DNA of 41,100 nucleotides from Planctomycetota bacterium (GCA_014381825.1 JACNKX010000043.1:1-41100), one strand, 5' to 3'; positions 1-8,853 are shown, numbered from the stretch's first letter. The notes: generated by a model not told the origin, from the sequence alone. A program made the numbers and translations.

Positions 1-449
1 GGACTCTTTCATTCCCTATTCCAAACCGGTTTCACCCCGGCGCTTTCCCTGACCCCGTTTCTTCCGCGAGCTACGTGCTTGATGCGAATATTGCGCTCAT
101 CGACGTGCGATTTACACTCAGATAGACCTCAACTTCACCCACCAACGTCAAGAAGCGACAGGGATGCGGATGACACGGGCGACTTCGCCAAGCGTTGCCA
201 CCGCGATTCGAGTCTTGGCAGATCAGCAATCACTATCTGTATTCCTCTGACCAGATTCTTGCACCCCAGACTACCTTACCATACGCTACCTTCCTGCCTA
301 TGTCAGGGAAGCAATTTCCCATCAACAAAGTTAGTCATCTTCGGGAACACGCCGGTGTTGCGCGGCTTTTCCAGAGTCCGACATCCTCGTATGCAATCGT
401 CTGAAGATACGCCTGCCGCTCGCGGCGAGCTCACGGAAGGAACTTTGCG
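1..449. other. Left-edge non-coding stretch
   Basis: No convincing gene was seen here. The open frames lack recognisable motifs or a good ribosome binding site. It presumably carries the promoter of the large gene that starts at 450; its Shine-Dalgarno-like AAGGA lies at 437-441. I could not define -35/-10 boxes. Confidence 0.4.
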
Positions 450-3400
450 ATGTTCAACAAGTGCCCGAAGTGCGGTCGTCGGTCGGTGAATCTTTTCGGG
501 CGGCTCGACGAATGCCCCAAGTGTGGTGCCGGCTTCTCAGTGTCCTCAGACCAGGCAAGCAGCACGGTGTCGGGGCACACCCCTTCCGGACCTTCCGGCC
601 CGGCCCACGAGTCCGTGGAGCAGCGCGTCGGCCGCGTCTTCGTATCGTCCACCTTTCGCGACATGAATGCCGAGCGGGAAGAGCTCGTCAAACGCGTGTT
701 TCCGAAACTGCGCAAGCTCTGTGAACAGCGCGGCGTTGTTTGGGGCGAAGTAGATTTACGCTGGGGCATAACGGACCAGCAGGCGGCCGAGGGTCAAGTG
801 TTACCCATCTGCCTGGCCGAGATTGAGCGCTGCCGGCCGTTTTTCATCGGTTTGCTGGGCAGCCGGTACGGGTGGGTGCCGGACGCAGTCGATGCGGAAT
901 TGTTGAGCCAGGAGCCCTGGCTCGAGGAGCACCTCGAGCGCAGCATCACCGAGTTGGAGATCCTGCACGGCGTGTTGAACAACCCGGACATGACCGATCG
1001 GGCCTTCTTCTACTTCCGCGACCCCGCCTACGTGGAGTCTCTGCCTGCCGCCGAGCGCGACGGCTACCTCGAGGTACCGGACACGCGGGACATCGAGAAG
1101 CATGGCCTCGAGGAGGCCGAGCGTCGAGCTCGGGAACGCGCGCAGAAACTCGAGTCGCTCAAGGAGCGCATCCGCCGGAGCGACGCAACCGTGTGTGAAG
1201 GGTATACCGATCCTGAGACGCTCGGCGATCGCGTTCTGCACGATCTCACTGCAGCGATCGACCGGACATTCCCTCTGGAATCCAGACCTGAGCCCCTGGT
1301 CCGAGACCGTGCCGAGCACGCGGCCTTCGCACAGAGCCGGACAAATGTGTACGTGGGCCGGCAGGCGTATATGGACCGCCTCGATGAGCATGCTGCCGGG
1401 GAGGGCCCGCCACTGGTCGTGGTGGGAGAGTCCGGCTCAGGTAAGAGCGCGCTTCTGGCCAACTGGGCGGCTCGAGACTGCGACGCCCCCGCCCACGACG
1501 AAGTGATACTCCATTTGATTGGCGCGAGTGCCCAGAGCAGCGACTGGGTTGCCATGCTGCAGCGGATCATGGGCGAGCTTGGACACCGATTCGGCATCCA
1601 CCAGGACATCACCGACGAGCCGGACGAATTGAGCTCGGAGTTTGCCAACTGGCTGCACATGGCCGGGACCCAGGCTTCGCGCCAAGGTTGCCGTATCGTC
1701 CTGATCATCGATGCCCTGGATCAACTCGAGGACCGCGGTGGTGCACGTGACCTGGTTTGGCTCCCGCCTGCTATGCCCGAAAACATCCGGCTGATCGTCT
1801 CCACGCTTCCCGGCCGGCCGCTTGAGGCCCTCAAGCGACGAGCGTGGCCGACGCTGGAGGTCGAGCGGCTGGCAGTTGAGGAGCGCGCCGAGCTCATCCA
1901 AGAGTACCTCGGGCAATACACTAAAGAGCTGAGCCCCAAACGCGCTCAGCGCATCGCAGAATCGGATCAAGCTGGCAACCCCCTTTACCTGCGAGGGTTG
2001 CTGGAGGAGCTCCGCCTGTGCGGCGAACACGAACGTCTGGACGAGCAGATCGACCACTACTTGGCCGCAGAGGACATTCCGGCTCTCTACGCGCAAATGC
2101 TCAGTCGGTATGAACGGGACTATGAGCGCGGGCGCCCGGGACTGGTGCGTGACACTATGACACATCTGTGGGCGGCCAGGCGCGGGCTGTCCGAAACCGA
2201 GCTGCTCGAGCTCCTGGGCACGGGCGGTGAGCCGCTGCCACATCTCTACTGGTCACCATTGCACTTGGCGGTTGAGCATGGTCTGGTCAGTCGGTCGGGG
2301 CTGATTACGTTTTCACACGATCACCTGCGCGAGGCAGTGGCGCGTAAATACGTTCCGAACGCCGAGCAATTGGTGGCACACAGGCGACTGGCGAACTACT
2401 TCGAATCGCTACCGTTGAGCCAGCGAACCTTGGACGAGTTCCCATGGCAACTGGCAGCGGCGCAGTGCTGGGACCGCCTGCGTTCACTGCTTGCCAACAT
2501 CGAGTTTGTGCATGAGATGTGGCAATCTCAATCGGGCCAGAACGATGCGTTTGAATGCTGGCGAAAGCTGAGTGAGAACTCCGATTCTCGGGTCGTCGAT
2601 GTCTATGCGCACGTACTCCAATCCCCGACGGATTTCTTGCCGTTCCTGCCCACCTTGCTCTCGTTGTTGCGCATGAGGGGACACTACATTGAAGTTGTGG
2701 CTCTGTCAGACGAGCAGGCGAATGCCGCTCGCACTCAGGGGGACGAGGCAGCCCTATCTGCAGCGCTCCTGTCGAAAGCGTCCGCCTTGCTGATGTCCGA
2801 CGACCAGTACGACCGTGTTTCGGCCGTGCTGGATGAGGCCGAGCCGCTTGCGCACAGGCTCCGAGACCCACGCGTCAGCGCCCGTTGCCTCAATCTCCGT
2901 GGCACAGTACTGGTTCACACCGGGGGGAGTCCGGAGGATTTATTGGAAGTCCGGCGCGAGACGCTGAGCATACTGCGCGGTGCAGGCGTGCCGGAATGGG
3001 AACTCGCAACTGATCTTCACAATGTTGGTGCCGCACTGGCGCGACTCGGCGACGGTCAGGGAGCCAGAGAGACCTACAGAGAAGCGGAAGCCATCGCTCG
3101 CGGACAGGGCGACCTCGACAGCGTTGCCCGCAGTCTGATGGGCAGGGGATTGGCAGAGGAGCAGTTCCTCGACCGGCTGCCTCTGTTGCGAGACGCGGAA
3201 GATATCTACAGGAGGCTCGGAAAGGGCCTGGGAATTGCCAATGCCCTCCGCTATCAAGTGGCTAACCTCTTGCGCATTCACGCTGGTCCCGGGCAGGCTG
3301 CTCTCACGCCGGAAGACGTGAGAGTATTTGAGGCCGAAGGCATTCCAAAAGCGGAAGAGGCCAGCGCGCTGTTTGCCAACTTGGGGATGCACGAGTATGC

Positions 3401-4409
3401 GTCTGAACTTGACGGCAAGATCGAGACCATGCGGGAGCTGAGTACCTCATCCGCGTCCATGCTCGATATGGTAGAAGACATGGGGCTTTCGGAGCTGTTC
3501 GAGGCCTGCATGTCCGACGAAGACGACGAAGAGATCATGGCGGAGTTCGGGCTGTTTGGAGGCCCGGATGGCGACTGGGAAGAGCCCGATGAGCCGCTGC
3601 CCGATACCCTAGCCATATCACCGGACGCTCCATCACGCGCGACTGCCGTCAGCCGCGAGGCACAAGCGCTGATCTCCAGGGGGCAGCTTGATGCCGCCGC
3701 GTCGATCCTGGAACAGCAGGAGCAGGAATGCCGGGGCACCGGCGACCTGCGCGGCCTATGTGAGATCCTGAATAGCCAGGGCCGGATACTGTTCATGCGC
3801 GGCGACCTCCGTCAGGCATTGGCACAGGAAGAAGAGATCGAAGCGCTGTGCCGTGAGTTGGGCGATTCAAATGGTCTCCAGGCAACGCTCGGCAACCAGG
3901 CATCCATGCTGTGGGCCGATGGGAACGCCGGCGACGCCTTGGCCCTTTTGCAGCAGCAAGAAAGCATCTGCCGCGAAACTGACAACCGCAAAGGACTCTC
4001 TTACGCTCTTAACACCAAGTCTCGAATCCTACTTGGCACAGGGGACCTGATTGAGGCACTCGACGTTCTGGAGGAGCAGGTTGCCCTCTGTCGCGAACGG
4101 AATGACGCCCGGGGTCTGGCTGATGGTCTCACGGGTATGGGTTTTGCCCTCGCCACGCTGGCCGATCCGGAAGACGCACTTGCTCTATTCGTCGAAAGCG
4201 AGGAACTGAGTCGCCAGTCCGGCGACGCCGAGCAGCTGGCTGCGACTCTTGACACCCACGCCCTCGTATTGTGCCAGGAAATGGGCCAGCCGGATACGGC
4301 CGAACCGCTGGCCGAAGAGGCCCTCCGTGTCGCTCGCAAGTATGGAGTCGTCGGACTCGCGCAACAGATAGAGATGAACCTCGAGATGATCCGCTCCAGG
4401 CGGGGGTAG
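450..4409 (+). CDS. Zinc ribbon-DUF4062-STAND NTPase-TPR protein
   Basis: A 1319-residue multidomain protein of signal-transduction NTPase (STAND) type. Residues 5-25 form a zinc ribbon (C5-x2-C8 and C22-x2-C25). A DUF4062 domain follows at about 62-275, with the signature VFVSSTFRDMNAERE. The NTPase has Walker A GESGSGKS (326-333) and a Walker B-like hydrophobic run ending DALDQLED (about 416-428). The C-terminal half is helical and contains TPR-like repeats, clearest at about 1085-1300, after an acidic low-complexity linker near 1020-1065. An AAGGA box lies 8 nt upstream of the ATG. No signal peptide or membrane segment is visible, so it is probably cytoplasmic. DUF4062-NTPase-TPR architecture recalls eukaryotic NPHP3/TEP1-like proteins and bacterial conflict-type STAND ATPases. 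A sensor or defence role is inference. Base composition is visibly more GC-rich than most of the window and suggests transfer. Confidence 0.9.
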   Translation: MFNKCPKCGRRSVNLFGRLDECPKCGAGFSVSSDQASSTVSGHTPSGPSGPAHESVEQRVGRVFVSSTFRDMNAEREELVKRVFPKLRKLCEQRGVVWGEVDLRWGITDQQAAEGQVLPICLAEIERCRPFFIGLLGSRYGWVPDAVDAELLSQEPWLEEHLERSITELEILHGVLNNPDMTDRAFFYFRDPAYVESLPAAERDGYLEVPDTRDIEKHGLEEAERRARERAQKLESLKERIRRSDATVCEGYTDPETLGDRVLHDLTAAIDRTFPLESRPEPLVRDRAEHAAFAQSRTNVYVGRQAYMDRLDEHAAGEGPPLVVVGESGSGKSALLANWAARDCDAPAHDEVILHLIGASAQSSDWVAMLQRIMGELGHRFGIHQDITDEPDELSSEFANWLHMAGTQASRQGCRIVLIIDALDQLEDRGGARDLVWLPPAMPENIRLIVSTLPGRPLEALKRRAWPTLEVERLAVEERAELIQEYLGQYTKELSPKRAQRIAESDQAGNPLYLRGLLEELRLCGEHERLDEQIDHYLAAEDIPALYAQMLSRYERDYERGRPGLVRDTMTHLWAARRGLSETELLELLGTGGEPLPHLYWSPLHLAVEHGLVSRSGLITFSHDHLREAVARKYVPNAEQLVAHRRLANYFESLPLSQRTLDEFPWQLAAAQCWDRLRSLLANIEFVHEMWQSQSGQNDAFECWRKLSENSDSRVVDVYAHVLQSPTDFLPFLPTLLSLLRMRGHYIEVVALSDEQANAARTQGDEAALSAALLSKASALLMSDDQYDRVSAVLDEAEPLAHRLRDPRVSARCLNLRGTVLVHTGGSPEDLLEVRRETLSILRGAGVPEWELATDLHNVGAALARLGDGQGARETYREAEAIARGQGDLDSVARSLMGRGLAEEQFLDRLPLLRDAEDIYRRLGKGLGIANALRYQVANLLRIHAGPGQAALTPEDVRVFEAEGIPKAEEASALFANLGMHEYASELDGKIETMRELSTSSASMLDMVEDMGLSELFEACMSDEDDEEIMAEFGLFGGPDGDWEEPDEPLPDTLAISPDAPSRATAVSREAQALISRGQLDAAASILEQQEQECRGTGDLRGLCEILNSQGRILFMRGDLRQALAQEEEIEALCRELGDSNGLQATLGNQASMLWADGNAGDALALLQQQESICRETDNRKGLSYALNTKSRILLGTGDLIEALDVLEEQVALCRERNDARGLADGLTGMGFALATLADPEDALALFVESEELSRQSGDAEQLAATLDTHALVLCQEMGQPDTAEPLAEEALRVARKYGVVGLAQQIEMNLEMIRSRRG

Positions 4410-4455
4410 CGGAGCGGGGTGCCCAAGTGCAGTTTGTCGAGCGGCCGCGACCCGG

Positions 4456-4680
4456 TTAGTGCGTTTGGGCCGCCGGGTCCAGACGCAGCACTCTGAAGTC
4501 GTGTGCTGCGATCATGAGCGGGTAGCCTTTTTGTCCCGGCGCGATCGGAGTGCCGGTCTCGGCGTCGACCAGTGTCGCGGCCGTGAGTCCGAGGCTCTTC
4601 AAATCCAGGCCCAGCCGGGCAGTACACGGTGTCGTTCCCGTGTTCACGACGTAGGAGGCGAGGATTACGGGACAGGTCTG
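4456..4680 (-). pseudogene. C-terminal fragment of a secreted/glycosidase-like protein
   Basis: About 75 codons on the minus strand, ending at a TAA, read like the end of a real protein: a beta-rich stretch with VVNTGTTP, LKSLGL, DAETG and a final AHDFRVLRL. Such ends are seen in C-terminal beta-sandwich domains of glycoside hydrolase-like proteins; the exact family is not recognised. The frame stays open upstream to 4800, but beyond about 4680 the other strand carries the Rhs gene and the minus-strand translation stops looking protein-like. I read it as a gene cut by a rearrangement, not a functional short gene. Confidence 0.5.
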
Positions 4681-4703
4681 AATGGCATTCGAGACAGGTC
4701 TGA
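4671..4703. repeat. 11-bp direct repeat at rearrangement junction
   Basis: GACAGGTCTGA occurs at 4671-4681 and again at 4693-4703. The pair sits exactly where the minus-strand fragment ends and the Rhs frame begins. It could be microhomology or a short duplication left by recombination. Confidence 0.5.
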
Positions 4704-7429
4704 TTACAGTGCCCCGGTCGGAGCAGGCACACCTAACCGATGAAGTGCAACGGGTCGGCTTTACTGACGACATGAGCTTTCTGATGAGTGGAACGTTCAC
4801 GCTGACGTTCGATAGCCAAACGACGAGTTCGATTAGCTACAATGCGACTGCGGCGACAGTGCAAACCTCGCTAGAAGCACTTTCCAATATTGATGCCGGT
4901 GAAGTCGTCGTGACAAAGACACAAGATGGCACGGGAACGCAAGAATGGAAACTGACGTTCAGCGGCGATCTGGCCGGGACAAACGTTGCACAGACGACCG
5001 TAGATTCGACGAGCGTCATGGGCATGGGCACCATCAGCGACATCGAAGCAACCGACACGGCTGGCGGCAGCACGAACGACGAAGTGCAAACGGTCACGCT
5101 CTCCAATGCCGACAACGGTACATTTCGACTGGCGTTTGAGGGCGAAACAGCAGCGGAGTTAGCGGATGATGCAACGGCTGCCCAGGTAGAAACCGCTTTG
5201 GAGGATTTGAATAGCGTTAATAATGTGACGGTGACGGGCTCTGCCGGCGGTCCCTGGACAGTAACCTTCGTGGGAACTCATTCCGGCAACGATCTTGCGC
5301 AAATGAATGGCGACGCAGCTGCGTTGACTTCCGGCACGGAGGTTCGGGAGATCACGTACACGTATGATGCGGGCAGCCAGTTAACCGATGTGTCCGACCC
5401 TGACAGTACCTATGCATACACTTACGATGATCTGGGCCGTCTGCTGACCGTGGATAACTACGACACCTCCGGCGTTCCAAACGTCATTCTTACTTCAGCC
5501 TATGACGCTAATAGCAACCGGACGAGCTTGTCTGCCGAGATCGACAGCACGGATGATTTCCTCAATAGCTACACCTACGATGCTCTGAACCGTTTGACGC
5601 GACTGGACCAAGACGAACAGACTGGAGGCAACACGGTCGTAGAGAAACGCGTCGACTTCTCCTACAACAGCATCGGGCTGTTTACCGAGATCGCCCGGTT
5701 CAACGACACGGACGGCAACAGCGGCGACGAGATCGCAACGTCGACGTACACCTACGATACACTCGGTCACCTAACAGATCTCGAATACGAAAACGGCGGT
5801 ACGGATCTGTTCACTCCGTACGAATGGTCGTTTGACAATATGAATCGCGTCACGCAGTTCATCGGTGCCGATGGGACAACTGATTACACCTACGACAAGA
5901 CGAGTCAGCTGACTGACGCAGGTCACACCTTTCAATCGGACGAAACTTACACCTACGACGCCAATGGCAATCGGACCATGACCGGTTACACGACTGGCGA
6001 TAACAACCAACTTACAAACGATAGTACGTACAGCTACGAATACGATGACGAAGGCAACCGCACGAAGCGAACCGACGACACGACATTCGAGGAGACCCAC
6101 TATGAATGGGACTTCCGTAATCGGTTGACCAAGGTGACCGAGAAGGATGACATGGGCAGCACGACGAAAGTCGTCGAATTCACATACGACGTCTTCAGCC
6201 GTCGCATCGCAAAAGCGGTTGATTCGACTTCGCCATTCACGATGACGGACGCTGCGATTGAGCGGTACGTCTATGATGATCTAAACGGCGTCACTTCTTT
6301 CGATGGTGGCAATGTTGTACTCGACTTCGTTGATCCCGACGGAACTGGGAGCACATCGATAGCACTTGAACATCGCTACCTGTACGGTAATGCTGTTGAT
6401 CAGATTCTCGCTCAAGAAGACGATACAACCGCGTCGACGAGTGCAGACCGTGTCCTCTGGCATTTGGCTGACAATCTCGGCACCGTTCGTGACCTCGCTA
6501 AGAATGACGGCACGCTCGGCGAGCACTACAAGTACGACAGTTACGGCCAAATCGCAGCCGGCGATACGAGTGTTACGCGTTATCTCTACACCAGCCGAGA
6601 GTACGACCCCGACACTGGCCTCCAGTACAATCGGGCCCGATGGTATGATGCAAACTCGGGTCAGTGGATCAGTGAAGATCCACTCGGCTTCGAAGGTGGA
6701 GACACGAACCTCGTGCGCTATGTTGGCAACGGAGTCGCGAACCAAGTCGATCCGAGCGGCCTGCAGAGTGTCGCTCCAATTCCAGGAGGTGGTACTAGCT
6801 TATTCGACGCGAACGGGAAGTTTGTCGGTATTCTATTTCCGGATGGTTCGATCACTTATGTGAACCCAAAAATGACACCGCTCCCGCCAGTTACCTCTCC
6901 TTCGTTCGCGCCGCCGAAGAACTCGTCAAACATCTTTTTTGCTCCGGTCAAACCGATTCAAATGGTAATTCCAAACAGTACGGTGCTTCTTCCAACGAAT
7001 ATTCCCGGACCACCTTTGCAACCCATTAATACCAACAATCTGTATCTTCCGACGACACCCACGCCAGCTGCCCCGTTCTCCCCATCATGGCTGTTGCAGC
7101 TAGCGAAGGGAAAGTCCGTTCAGATACCTTTACCAGGACCACAAACGGCAACGATTAACGTTGCGTCGCCGATATCCATGCCTTCTGCGGGCGTGCTGAT
7201 GCAGAATCTAAATGCAGGGACGTTCCCGATACCGACGATAGGTGCTGGAGGTGTAACATTTGAAATCATACCTCCCGGCTCAGGTCCATTGCCGAAGTTG
7301 CAAAATATCCAGAAGCCTTGGGACACAGGCGCGAATCTGCAGTTGCCGTTAAGTGCATTGCAATCCGAAGCGATAAAGATTGCGAAAGAGCAAATGAAGA
7401 AGGCGATCGAGGACGCTGATATCGAATAA
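4682..7429 (+). CDS. Rhs/YD-repeat protein, probably 5'-truncated
   Basis: A 915-residue Rhs-family protein. Residues about 19-215 hold two copies of a beta-rich repeat (DEVQ...GTFTLTF, then DEVQ...GTFRLAF) common in large planctomycete surface proteins. From about 220 to 640 it has YD repeats (YTYD, YEYDDEGNR). The Rhs core follows at about 640-694 (REYDPDTGLQYNRARWYD, then WISEDPLGF) and ends in the DPSGL motif at 690-694. In polymorphic toxins this motif marks where the shell is cut from a variable tail. The remaining 221 residues are proline-rich and then helical; no known toxin fold was recognised. There is no signal peptide, the ribosome site is weak, and the first recognisable motif is already inside a repeat. 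The original 5' end is therefore probably lost, and expression is uncertain. Confidence 0.82.
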   Translation: MAFETGLITVPRSEQAHLTDEVQRVGFTDDMSFLMSGTFTLTFDSQTTSSISYNATAATVQTSLEALSNIDAGEVVVTKTQDGTGTQEWKLTFSGDLAGTNVAQTTVDSTSVMGMGTISDIEATDTAGGSTNDEVQTVTLSNADNGTFRLAFEGETAAELADDATAAQVETALEDLNSVNNVTVTGSAGGPWTVTFVGTHSGNDLAQMNGDAAALTSGTEVREITYTYDAGSQLTDVSDPDSTYAYTYDDLGRLLTVDNYDTSGVPNVILTSAYDANSNRTSLSAEIDSTDDFLNSYTYDALNRLTRLDQDEQTGGNTVVEKRVDFSYNSIGLFTEIARFNDTDGNSGDEIATSTYTYDTLGHLTDLEYENGGTDLFTPYEWSFDNMNRVTQFIGADGTTDYTYDKTSQLTDAGHTFQSDETYTYDANGNRTMTGYTTGDNNQLTNDSTYSYEYDDEGNRTKRTDDTTFEETHYEWDFRNRLTKVTEKDDMGSTTKVVEFTYDVFSRRIAKAVDSTSPFTMTDAAIERYVYDDLNGVTSFDGGNVVLDFVDPDGTGSTSIALEHRYLYGNAVDQILAQEDDTTASTSADRVLWHLADNLGTVRDLAKNDGTLGEHYKYDSYGQIAAGDTSVTRYLYTSREYDPDTGLQYNRARWYDANSGQWISEDPLGFEGGDTNLVRYVGNGVANQVDPSGLQSVAPIPGGGTSLFDANGKFVGILFPDGSITYVNPKMTPLPPVTSPSFAPPKNSSNIFFAPVKPIQMVIPNSTVLLPTNIPGPPLQPINTNNLYLPTTPTPAAPFSPSWLLQLAKGKSVQIPLPGPQTATINVASPISMPSAGVLMQNLNAGTFPIPTIGAGGVTFEIIPPGSGPLPKLQNIQKPWDTGANLQLPLSALQSEAIKIAKEQMKKAIEDADIE

Positions 7430-7505
7430 TTGCAGGTGCCGTGATGTCGGTCCGCCCTGGAGCTGTATGGAACTATTGGCATCTCGTGAATGAAAGGATT
7501 CCTGA

Positions 7506-8681
7506 ATGGTAGCGTCAGCGATGAGGGGAGTGTTTTTCTGCGTCGCCGTCCTCGTCTCAATCCCACCATCCAACGGGAAGGAACTCGCGGCTCTTCGGTA
7601 TGACGTGTGGGACGATGTGATCACTGTGCCCGTCAGGGTGGTTGGTGAAGCATGTTGGTTTGTAGTTGACACGGGCTCGTCAGGGACCTTTATCGACGCA
7701 TCTTTGCGACACAAGCTCGGACCAGTTTTAGGAACACGGATGGTAAATGGGAACGTTCCGGTTGCGCTCTATGCTTCACCGCTTTTCGAAATCGGTGAGT
7801 TCGCCATTCGTAGTGACCAAGCGATCGGTTGCGCAAGTCTTGAGAGTTTTCACGGTCCCGGAATAAAACAAGTACGTGGAGTTATTGGCATGGACCTGTT
7901 ACGGGAATTCATTCTTCAACTGGACCCCGATCACACGACCATTTCATTACTGAAAGCTGGGACCACACCACAAACAGATTGGGGCACAGAGTTGGAAATC
8001 GATTTGGATGAGTCCCAACGACCAACGATTGAGGCTCGCGTAAACAACGATAATGTGATCAAGTTCGTGATCGACCTTGGCGACGCAAACACGGCTGACC
8101 TCGCGTTGGCAGAAGTCGACAAGCTAATTGCACGAGATCAGGACTCGCTCAAATCCATTGGCCTAGTGGCGCGCGCGCGCTTGACGACGACGGTTCAGGA
8201 AATTGCTGTCAGGGCTACCTCTTTTACGGTGGGACCTTATGTTCATGCAAATCTTGTCTTTATTCAGAGCGATGGGTCTCGGTTGGGGCTTCACTACCTG
8301 AGACGCTATAAGGCGACGTTCGACTTTCCAAGAAGGACACTCTACTTAAAGCCAAGCAAACATTTTTTTGAGTACGATTACTCACACGACGGATTGATGG
8401 TGTTTTCGCAAGAAGACGAAAGGAGAGGACATAAGCTCGGCGTGTTTGATAAGTCGCCAGCAGCTAGGGCGGGAATACGGAACTACGATTTACTCTTGGA
8501 GGTTGACGGACTCGCCACCAACACGATGGCAGGAACAAAGCTAATGCGCTACTTTCAATTGATGGTGACGCACGACATCTCGCTCCTCATCCAACGCGGT
8601 GAGCAGAAAATGCGGTTTAGGTTGCCCAGAGGGAAACGGATCGGGCGCATTAATGAGGCCGTGAACCAGGAACAGCAATAG
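7506..8681 (+). CDS. Secreted two-lobed aspartyl protease with PDZ domain
   Basis: 391 residues. An N-terminal hydrophobic segment (about 7-20) looks like a signal peptide. The first retropepsin-like lobe has the catalytic motif VVDTGSSGTF with D55. A second lobe has FVIDLGDAN with D190, giving the two aspartates of a pepsin-like pair within one chain. Residues about 305-380 form a PDZ domain (SPAARAGIRNYDLLLEVDG). Proteins with this build are periplasmic or surface proteases in bacteria. A GAAAGGA-like box precedes the ATG. It starts 76 nt after the Rhs gene on the same strand, so joint transcription is possible; a role in processing that protein is speculation. Composition is less GC-rich than the DUF4062 gene. 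Confidence 0.78.
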   Translation: MVASAMRGVFFCVAVLVSIPPSNGKELAALRYDVWDDVITVPVRVVGEACWFVVDTGSSGTFIDASLRHKLGPVLGTRMVNGNVPVALYASPLFEIGEFAIRSDQAIGCASLESFHGPGIKQVRGVIGMDLLREFILQLDPDHTTISLLKAGTTPQTDWGTELEIDLDESQRPTIEARVNNDNVIKFVIDLGDANTADLALAEVDKLIARDQDSLKSIGLVARARLTTTVQEIAVRATSFTVGPYVHANLVFIQSDGSRLGLHYLRRYKATFDFPRRTLYLKPSKHFFEYDYSHDGLMVFSQEDERRGHKLGVFDKSPAARAGIRNYDLLLEVDGLATNTMAGTKLMRYFQLMVTHDISLLIQRGEQKMRFRLPRGKRIGRINEAVNQEQQ

Positions 8682-8691
8682 CTGTCAAGGG

Positions 8692-8741
8692 ACCCGAAGT
8701 CTTACGAGGTTAGTGAACCCGAAGTGTTACGAGTAAACGAT
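8692..8741 (+). repeat. 25-bp tandem repeat, two units
   Basis: Two adjacent 25-bp units (8692-8716 and 8717-8741) share a 17-bp core, ACCCGAAGT[C/G]TTACGAG, with one mismatch. Similar CCCGAAG...GAG motifs are, from memory, common between genes in Rhodopirellula-type genomes. It directly precedes the recombinase remnant. Confidence 0.6.
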
Positions 8742-8761
8742 AGGTTTGGAGGGTTTCCTTT

Positions 8762-8839
8762 CTGGTTATCAAGAGTGGCACCAAACGCAACTACGTTCGT
8801 TCGGTCAAGCGAGCGATGAAGTGGGCTGGGGAACAGGGC
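8762..8839 (+). pseudogene. Remnant of a tyrosine recombinase core-binding domain
   Basis: In one frame about 26 codons read LVIKSGTKRNYVRSVKRAMK then WAGEQG. This closely resembles the helix in the N-terminal core-binding (SAM-like) domain of planctomycete phage-type integrases (T-x-RNYV-x-A/S-x-KRAM-x-WA-x-EQG). There is no start codon context and no catalytic R-H-R-Y domain nearby. It is a degraded fragment of a mobile element, assigned by motif memory only. Confidence 0.45.
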
Positions 8840-8853
8840 TCACCTTTCCGCAA

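Noticed and set aside
1437-2243. A 268-codon minus-strand frame inside the DUF4062-STAND gene.
   Set aside because: It is antisense to well-supported NTPase sequence and shows no domain; long shadow frames are common in GC-rich DNA.
5400-6200. Recurrent TACACCTACGA-type DNA motifs that could suggest a CRISPR-like or satellite repeat.
   Set aside because: They are codons for YD repeats (YTYD) with irregular spacing and are explained by the Rhs protein.
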